Source: JBAVQS01 sp049694275
GTDB taxonomy: Bacteria; Chloroflexota; Anaerolineae; UBA4142; SHND01
Length of the DNA stretch: 17,814 bases
Direction of reading: 5' to 3'
Assembly: GCA_049694275.1 (NCBI GenBank)
Contig: JBAVQS010000309.1
Coordinates: 1-17,814, forward strand
Shown here: positions 13,541 to 17,814 of the stretch, one piece after another
How the letters are laid out: each line of letters begins with the position of its first letter
Position numbering within the stretch: the stretch's first letter is position 1
The notes under the pieces: generated by a model
What the model saw: only the letters and a program-made list of their open reading frames with translations
Database searches by the model: none
What the model was told of the DNA's origin: nothing
Translations under genes and position numbers: made by a program

Positions 13541-14004
13541 TCTAATCCCCACGAGCGGAGAACGGCAGTTGCGCGGTGAACGAGTTCGGGGAGGAGGGCT
13601 TGCACCTGGGGGCTGAGGTCGAGCCCGAGGCCAAGATCGGCGGGCTGAACCCCGAGCAGGTGCAGGTGCGGCGGGAGCTTGCCGCGGAGGCTGGCCAGCC
13701 CAAGCACCTCTTGAAAGGTCACCTGGTGCTGCGACATTTTGATTCCGGAATAGAGGGGAATGTCCTCGCCGGGCAGTTCCACCAGCGTGGCCGGCGGTTG
13801 GCCTGCATTGACCGCGTCGAGGAGCAGCAGGTGACTGCTGTCTTCGACCAAAGGGAGCAGGTCAAGCCCGAGGGTGCCGCCGTCGATGAATTCGACGCCA
13901 GCCCGGTCGCCCAATGCGGCCTCGACCGCCTTGAGCGCCTGCACGCCCACCCCTTCATCCCGATTCAGCGTATTGCCCAGACCCAGCACGATTTTTCGGT
14001 CCAT
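13537..14004 (-). CDS. hyaD: Hydrogenase maturation protease (HyaD/HybD family, peptidase M52)
   Basis: This 155-residue nickel-dependent endopeptidase would cut the C-terminal tail of HyaB after metal insertion. It shows GLGNTLNRDEGVG (8-20) with E17, D63 in LLDAV and H93 in SQHQ, matching the nickel-sensing E16, D62 and H93 of E. coli HybD. The length is typical (about 150-195). It lies upstream of hyaA on the same strand but 278 bases away, the gap being filled by repeats. No clear ribosome site precedes ATG 14004. Its last codon is followed directly by a TAG that belongs to a REP-like hairpin, so the original C-terminus may have been a little different. Confidence 0.93.
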   Translation of the reverse strand: MDRKIVLGLGNTLNRDEGVGVQALKAVEAALGDRAGVEFIDGGTLGLDLLPLVEDSSHLLLLDAVNAGQPPATLVELPGEDIPLYSGIKMSQHQVTFQEVLGLASLRGKLPPHLHLLGVQPADLGLGLDLSPQVQALLPELVHRATAVLRSWGLE

Positions 14005-14329
14005 CGTGGCGCTATTCTAACACCCCGTGCAGGTTGCGTCAATGTTCACACCCCTTTGTCATTTCGAACCCGCGGTTGTTGCGGGTGAGAAATCTCGTTT
14101 GCGGGATTTCTCATCCCCTGTGCTATAATGCCATTCGACACCGCCGTCATCCCTCTCGCTACACGGAACTGAATGACGACCGGCCCGATGCCTCCATTCG
14201 ACCTGTGCATGAGGGGAGAGTCCGCAGGTTCAAATTCTAGATGGCGCGTTCGCATCGTGACGGACACCCGTATGGGTGCGAGCAACCGTAATCGACCACC
14301 ACGATGAGCGCGCGCCACAGGAGTCGATT
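14005..14329 (+). promoter_or_regulatory. Divergent intergenic region with a repeat and a candidate aminotransferase promoter
   Basis: This region between the divergent hyaD and aminotransferase genes holds no supported gene. CCCGC (14069-14073) with GCGGG (14081-14085), then GAGAAATC (14087-14094) with GATTTCTC (14105-14112), form two adjacent hairpins of a kind common as dispersed repeats. A perfect TATAAT follows at 14124-14129, with TTGCGG 19 bases upstream as a weak -35. Transcription from there would give a leader of about 190 bases, with a small hairpin CACCC-GTAT-GGGTG near 14265-14279. I recognise no riboswitch. Confidence 0.4.
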
Positions 14330-15547
14330 ATGAGCATCAGCACACTCGCCCGCTCGATCGCCAGCTCGCCCACCATGGCCATGAACGAACAAGCGGCCAG
14401 GCTGCGCGAAAAAGGCGAATCGGTCATCCACCTGGGCATTGGCGAGCCCAAGAACAAGGCGCCCATTACCGCCATCCTCGCCGCCGCGAGCAAGCTCAAC
14501 ACCGGCGACATTAAATACGTCGCCGCCGACGGCATGGGGTCCCTCAAAAAAGCGATCATTCGCTATACCGAGGAGAACTATGGCAAGCTGGTCGCGCCCG
14601 AGAACGTGATCGTCTCGGCCGGCGCCAAACAGGCCCTCTATAACGTCCTCTACACGCTGCTCAACCCGCAGGATGAGGTCATCGTCCTCGCCCCCTACTG
14701 GGTCAGCTATCCCGAAATGATCAAAATGAACTATGGCTGCCCGGTCATCGTCAAGCCGCCGGACGAATCCTTCCAGCCGCGGTTCGAGGATGTGGTCGAA
14801 GTGGTCACCTCGTCGACCAAGGCGATCATTGTCAACAGCCCCAACAATCCTTCGGGCATCATCTTTTCCGAAGATTTCATCTGCCAGCTCGTCGATTTCT
14901 GCGAGAACAAGGGCATCTATGTCATCATGGACGACATTTATCACAAGCTCGTCTTTGATGGCAAGCACGCCGCGCCGGCGTGCCAGTACAGCGAGCGGGA
15001 CGCCAACACGAGCAAGCTCATCGTCATCAACGGCGTCAGCAAGCTCTATGGCATGACCGGGTTCCGCATCGGCTGGTGCATCGCCCCCAAAGAGCTCGTC
15101 GAGATCATGTCCAACGTCCAGTCGCAGACCACCTCCTGCACCTCGCCTTTCCTCCAGGCGGCGGCTGAAGGCGCGCTCACCGGGCTCCAGGGCCCCGTCG
15201 AACAACTGCGCCTCACCATCCAGAACAATCGCGACGTCATGATGCAAGAGCTCCACTCATTCACCGGCATCAAGTGCACCCCACCGGACGGCACCTTTTA
15301 CTGCCTGCCCGATTTCTCCGCCTATAATAAAAACTCGGTCGAGCTCGCCAACTTTTTGCTCAACCAGGCGCGCGTCGTCACCGTCCCCGGCAAGGAATTT
15401 GGGATGGAGGGGCACCTGCGCCTCTCGTATGCCGGCACGGTCAAGGACATTACCGAAGGCGTCGCCCGGATGAAGTGGGCGCTGGACCCCAACTCGCCGA
15501 ATGAAATTTATATTGGCGACAAGAAAATGGTGAGGGACTGGCTATGA
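14330..15547 (+). CDS. Class I PLP aminotransferase, aspartate aminotransferase type
   Basis: This 405-residue fold-type I enzyme probably interconverts aspartate and oxaloacetate using 2-oxoglutarate/glutamate. Visible are W124 in APYWVSYPEM, SPNNPSG (170-176), DDIYH (201-205) with Y204, the PLP lysine K238 in NGVSKLYGMTGFRIGW and R364 in LRLSYAG for the substrate carboxylate. The pattern is that of AspAT of the Thermus/Bacillus subgroup; related enzymes also accept prephenate or aromatic acids, so the substrate is not certain. ATG 14330 follows CAGGAG by six bases; an in-frame ATG at 14276 has no ribosome site. Its stop overlaps the pckA start by ATGA, so the two are translationally coupled. 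Confidence 0.92.
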   Translation: MSISTLARSIASSPTMAMNEQAARLREKGESVIHLGIGEPKNKAPITAILAAASKLNTGDIKYVAADGMGSLKKAIIRYTEENYGKLVAPENVIVSAGAKQALYNVLYTLLNPQDEVIVLAPYWVSYPEMIKMNYGCPVIVKPPDESFQPRFEDVVEVVTSSTKAIIVNSPNNPSGIIFSEDFICQLVDFCENKGIYVIMDDIYHKLVFDGKHAAPACQYSERDANTSKLIVINGVSKLYGMTGFRIGWCIAPKELVEIMSNVQSQTTSCTSPFLQAAAEGALTGLQGPVEQLRLTIQNNRDVMMQELHSFTGIKCTPPDGTFYCLPDFSAYNKNSVELANFLLNQARVVTVPGKEFGMEGHLRLSYAGTVKDITEGVARMKWALDPNSPNEIYIGDKKMVRDWL

Positions 15548-17184
15548 ACAACTTACTCGATATCAAAACACCCGCGCAGGCCCAGGCCGGCGCGCTCAAG
15601 GCCGATTACGGGCTCGTCAACCTCGGACTGACCAACCTGCACCAAGTCTATTGGAACCTGCCGGCCGAGGCGCTCTACGAAGAGATCATCTTCCGCAACG
15701 AGGCCAAAACCACCCACCTCGGCGCCGTCGTCGCCAATACCGGCAAGCACACCGCGCGCTCGGCGAATGACAAGTTCATCGTCCGCGAGCCCAACTCGGA
15801 AGGGAACGTCTGGTGGGGGCAGTACAACCGCCCGATGGCCCCCTCGAAATTCCACGAGCTCTTTGACCGCGTCCAGGGCTTTTTGCAGGGCCGCGACCTC
15901 TTTGTCCAGGATTGCTACGTCGGCGCCGATCCCGATTACCGCATGCCGGTCCGCATCGTCACCGAGCTCGCCTGGCACTCGCTCTTTGCGCGCAACATGT
16001 TCATCCTGCCGCACACGCACGAAGAGTATCGCCACCACATCCCGCAGTTCACCGTCCTCGCCATCCCGTCGTTCAAGGCCTTTCCGCAGATCGACGACAC
16101 GCCGACCGAGACCTTTATCGCGCTCAATTTCGAGCAGCGCCTCTGCATCATCGGCAACACCGCCTATGCGGGCGAGATCAAGAAATCCGTCTTTACCATC
16201 ATGAACTATCTCATGCCCCTCGAAGGGGTCATGCCGATGCACTCGTCGGCGAACGTGGGCAAGGACGGCGACGTCGCGGTCTTTTTCGGTCTCTCCGGCA
16301 CCGGCAAGACGACCCTCTCCGCCGACCCGCACCGCGGCCTGATTGGCGACGACGAGCACGGCTGGAGCGACAACGGCGTTTTCAACTTTGAGGGGGGCTG
16401 TTATGCCAAGGTCATCAACCTCTCCCCCACCGCCGAGCCGCAGATCTATGCCACCACCAGGCGGTTCGGCACCATCCTGGAGAACGTGGTCTTTGATCCG
16501 ATCACCCGCCTGATCGACCTGGACGACCCGACCCTGACGGAAAACACCCGCGCCTCCTACCCGCTCGAATATATCGAGAACGCGGTCACCGCCAAGCGCG
16601 CGGGGCATCCGAAAAACATCATTCTGCTCACCTGCGATGCCTCGGGCGTCATGCCTCCCATCGCGAAACTCACCCCTGAGCAGGCGATGTACCAGTTCAT
16701 CTCCGGCTATACCAGCAAGATTGCCGGCACCGAAGTGGGCCTCGGCAAAGAGCCCGAGATCACCTTTAGCACCTGCTTTGGCGGCCCGTTCATGGTCCAG
16801 CACCCTTACTGCTATGCGGACCTCCTCCGCAAAAAGATAGAGCGGTATGGCGCCAACTGCTGGCTCGTCAACACCGGCTGGATCGGCGGCCCGTATGGCG
16901 TCGGCAAGCGCATCAGCATCGGCCACACCCGCGCCATCCTGAACGCCGCGCTCAACGGCAAGCTCCTCAACGTCGAATACACCACCGACCCGGTCTTTGG
17001 CTTCCAGGTCCCGAAAGAGTGCCCCGGCGTCCCGTCGGACGTGCTCGACCCGGCCTCTTCCTGGTCGAGCCGCGAGGCGTACATGCAGCGCTATCGCGAG
17101 CTGGCATCCAGGTTTGTGGACAATTTCAAAAAGTTCGAGACGCAGACACCAGATGAAGTCAAGGCCGCAGGGCCGCATATCTGA
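15544..17184 (+). CDS. pckA: Phosphoenolpyruvate carboxykinase (ATP)
   Basis: This 546-residue cytosolic enzyme makes PEP, ADP and CO2 from oxaloacetate and ATP, the first step of gluconeogenesis. The ATP-type signature is clear: P-loop GLSGTGKTTLSA (249-260) with K255, the kinase-2 motif GDDEHGW (268-274), GEIKKSVF (210-217) with the metal/substrate lysine, and MHSSANVG (232-239). The length is normal (about 520-550). The start overlaps the aminotransferase stop (ATGA), with GGTGAGGGA a few bases upstream as the ribosome site. The preceding aminotransferase could supply oxaloacetate from aspartate. The C-terminus is complete and no odd substitution is visible. Confidence 0.97.
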   Translation: MNNLLDIKTPAQAQAGALKADYGLVNLGLTNLHQVYWNLPAEALYEEIIFRNEAKTTHLGAVVANTGKHTARSANDKFIVREPNSEGNVWWGQYNRPMAPSKFHELFDRVQGFLQGRDLFVQDCYVGADPDYRMPVRIVTELAWHSLFARNMFILPHTHEEYRHHIPQFTVLAIPSFKAFPQIDDTPTETFIALNFEQRLCIIGNTAYAGEIKKSVFTIMNYLMPLEGVMPMHSSANVGKDGDVAVFFGLSGTGKTTLSADPHRGLIGDDEHGWSDNGVFNFEGGCYAKVINLSPTAEPQIYATTRRFGTILENVVFDPITRLIDLDDPTLTENTRASYPLEYIENAVTAKRAGHPKNIILLTCDASGVMPPIAKLTPEQAMYQFISGYTSKIAGTEVGLGKEPEITFSTCFGGPFMVQHPYCYADLLRKKIERYGANCWLVNTGWIGGPYGVGKRISIGHTRAILNAALNGKLLNVEYTTDPVFGFQVPKECPGVPSDVLDPASSWSSREAYMQRYRELASRFVDNFKKFETQTPDEVKAAGPHI

Positions 17185-17231
17185 GCCGAGTAGAGGCTTG
17201 ACCCACGACTGTAAAGATTGAACCGCGAAGA

Positions 17232-17285
17232 TGACGTGTGAAAATCGTAAAAGCCAATCGTCTGGTTGACGAGTTTCACACGTCA
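17232..17285 (+). repeat. 54-base hairpin downstream of pckA
   Basis: TGACGTGTGAAA (17232-17243) and TTTCACACGTCA (17274-17285) are perfect inverted repeats; the inner 30 bases extend the pairing imperfectly (TCGT with ACGA, CCA with TGG). It sits 47 bases after the pckA stop and could stabilise the mRNA end, or be a small inserted palindrome. No gene is seen between 17185 and 17512. Confidence 0.55.
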
Positions 17286-17319
17286 CAGCGACGGACACGA
17301 AGAGAAGAGGGATGAAAAT

Positions 17320-17346
17320 GCCCGCCCTGGGTTTGACGGGGCGGGC
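17320..17346 (-). terminator. GC-rich terminator-like hairpin
   Basis: GCCCGCCC (17320-17327) and GGGCGGGC (17339-17346) form an 8-bp stem with an 11-base loop. On the - strand the stem is followed by ATTTTCATC, a short U-tract, so termination of transcripts coming from the right-hand IS side is best supported. It may also help end pckA transcription. Confidence 0.5.
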
Positions 17347-17400
17347 TGCTTACATTCCGGTTACGGACAAAATCTTCGTTTCTCCGTTTCTTCATGTTTG

Positions 17401-17429
17401 TTGACTCACATTCCAGCTAATGCTAGAAT
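17401..17429 (+). promoter_or_regulatory. Strong sigma70-type promoter for the small frame at 17513
   Basis: TTGACT (17401-17406) and TAGAAT (17424-17429) are separated by exactly 17 bases, the best promoter match on this strand of the window. Transcription would start near 17436, leaving a leader of about 77 bases before the GTG at 17513. Confidence 0.6.
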
Positions 17430-17512
17430 TCGGAGGCGACTGGAAGTAATTGCCATACCAACCGTAAAAGCAAGAAATCAGACCAGCTTTTCCTCGAACA
17501 GGAGACCCCAAT

Positions 17513-17692
17513 GTGAGCAATAACCAAGGAATAGGAACAGGATTTGGCATAGAATTCGGACCCAACAAAACTGGCAAAACATACATTTCGGTATTTATGC
17601 ACCGTGGAACCAACCGTGCGGCATATAAGAATAAGTGGCATCCGAATATATTACCCCCAATGGAGTACGAAATTTTCTGTTCAGCAGATTAG
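17513..17692 (+). CDS. Small protein of unknown function, probably cut by an IS insertion
   Basis: A 59-residue frame starts at GTG 17513, eight bases after CAGGAG, and lies behind a good promoter. I do not recognise the protein. It is polar, with several Gly, Asn and aromatic residues (FGIEFGPNKTGKTYISVFM at 11-29, then KWHPNILPPMEYEIFC). GPNKTGKT is not a true P-loop. The TAG stop (17690-17692) consists of a TA, the target of IS630-type elements, plus the first base of the IS-like end, so the original gene was probably longer and its 3' part displaced. Base use is more AT-rich than in the main operons. A chance frame cannot be excluded. Confidence 0.4.
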   Translation: MSNNQGIGTGFGIEFGPNKTGKTYISVFMHRGTNRAAYKNKWHPNILPPMEYEIFCSAD

Positions 17693-17814
17693 AGCGAATT
17701 CCATGTTAATTTATGGCTTGGCGTAGCCGCAGTGAGCGAACCAGGCAGCAATATCTTGGTTCGAGACCGACGCAAAGGCGGCGTCCAGGGCGGCCACCAG
17801 CGCGTCGAACGTGC
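17692..17814 (-). mobile_element. End of an IS630-like insertion sequence (partial, runs off the window)
   Basis: The element's outer end begins just after TA at 17690-17691 and contains the AGCGAATTCCA core also seen at 13451-13476. The transposase reading frame enters 19 bases inside. Only one end is in the window, so the inverted repeat and the duplicated TA cannot be confirmed. Confidence 0.55.
17711..17814 (-). CDS. C-terminus of an IS630-family transposase (partial)
   Basis: On the - strand, one frame stays open from the window edge (codons from 17812) to TAA at 17711-17713 and gives 33 residues. They contain LVAALDAAF and the closing QDIAAWFAHCGYAKP, a pattern I know from the C-terminal end of IS630-family DDE transposases (xxDIxxWFxHCGY). 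The N-terminal and catalytic parts are outside the window, so activity cannot be judged. The other two frames on this strand lack recognisable motifs. Confidence 0.65.
   Translation of the reverse strand, partial: TFDALVAALDAAFASVSNQDIAAWFAHCGYAKP

Noticed and set aside
14227..14240. A tRNA T-loop-like sequence (GGTTCAAATTCTAG) in the aminotransferase leader
   Set aside because: The flanking bases do not form a 5-bp T-stem and no acceptor or anticodon arm can be assembled around it.
15553..17298. A 581-codon open frame on the - strand opposite pckA
   Set aside because: Antisense shadow of a confident PEP carboxykinase gene; rich in Val, Asp, Arg and Gly with no motif.
17548..17577. A possible P-loop (GPNKTGKT) in the small frame at 17513
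   Set aside because: Lacks the Walker A spacing and the surrounding strand-helix pattern in a protein of only 59 residues.

Overview
The window reads as a bacterial chromosome segment, most likely from Chloroflexota (Anaerolineae-like). This is an inference from the composite SUF operon carrying a Rieske ferredoxin and a CysA-type rhodanese, the group 1 uptake hydrogenase with a b-type cytochrome, and the short palindromic repeats between genes. I could run no search, so the taxonomy is tentative. A cut transposase fragment lies at each edge (1-99 and about 17692-17814).

Region 1 (about 180-9093, + strand) is an iron-sulfur cluster assembly operon. It runs sufC, sufB, sufD, a two-domain thiosulfate sulfurtransferase, a U-type scaffold, a DUF59/SufT protein, sufS, a second U-type scaffold (sufU) and a small Rieske ferredoxin. 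SufS takes sulfur from cysteine, the U-type proteins probably accept or relay it, SufBCD builds the cluster, and SufT and the Rieske protein may act in transfer or electron supply. A solitary beta-class DNA methyltransferase lies on the opposite strand between sufB and sufD, with its own promoter and a terminator hairpin. Palindromes built of degenerate heptamers fill two gaps of the operon.

Region 2 (9140-14004, - strand) is a membrane-bound [NiFe] hydrogenase cluster. In transcription order it holds the maturation protease (hyaD), a 278-base gap full of repeats, the Tat-exported small subunit (hyaA), the large subunit (hyaB), a cytochrome b anchor (hyaC) and a lipoprotein cytochrome c. It converges on the SUF operon. 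The small subunit has Asn where a proximal-cluster Cys is expected. Three 26-base GTAG-footed hairpins with covarying stem pairs resemble REP/BIME elements; one of them supplies the stop codon of hyaD.

Region 3 (14330-17184, + strand) is a two-gene unit: a class I (aspartate-type) aminotransferase overlapping an ATP-dependent PEP carboxykinase by ATGA. The pair could turn aspartate into oxaloacetate and then PEP. Downstream are two hairpins, a good sigma70-type promoter, and a 59-codon frame of unknown function whose stop codon lies exactly on the junction with an IS630-like element.
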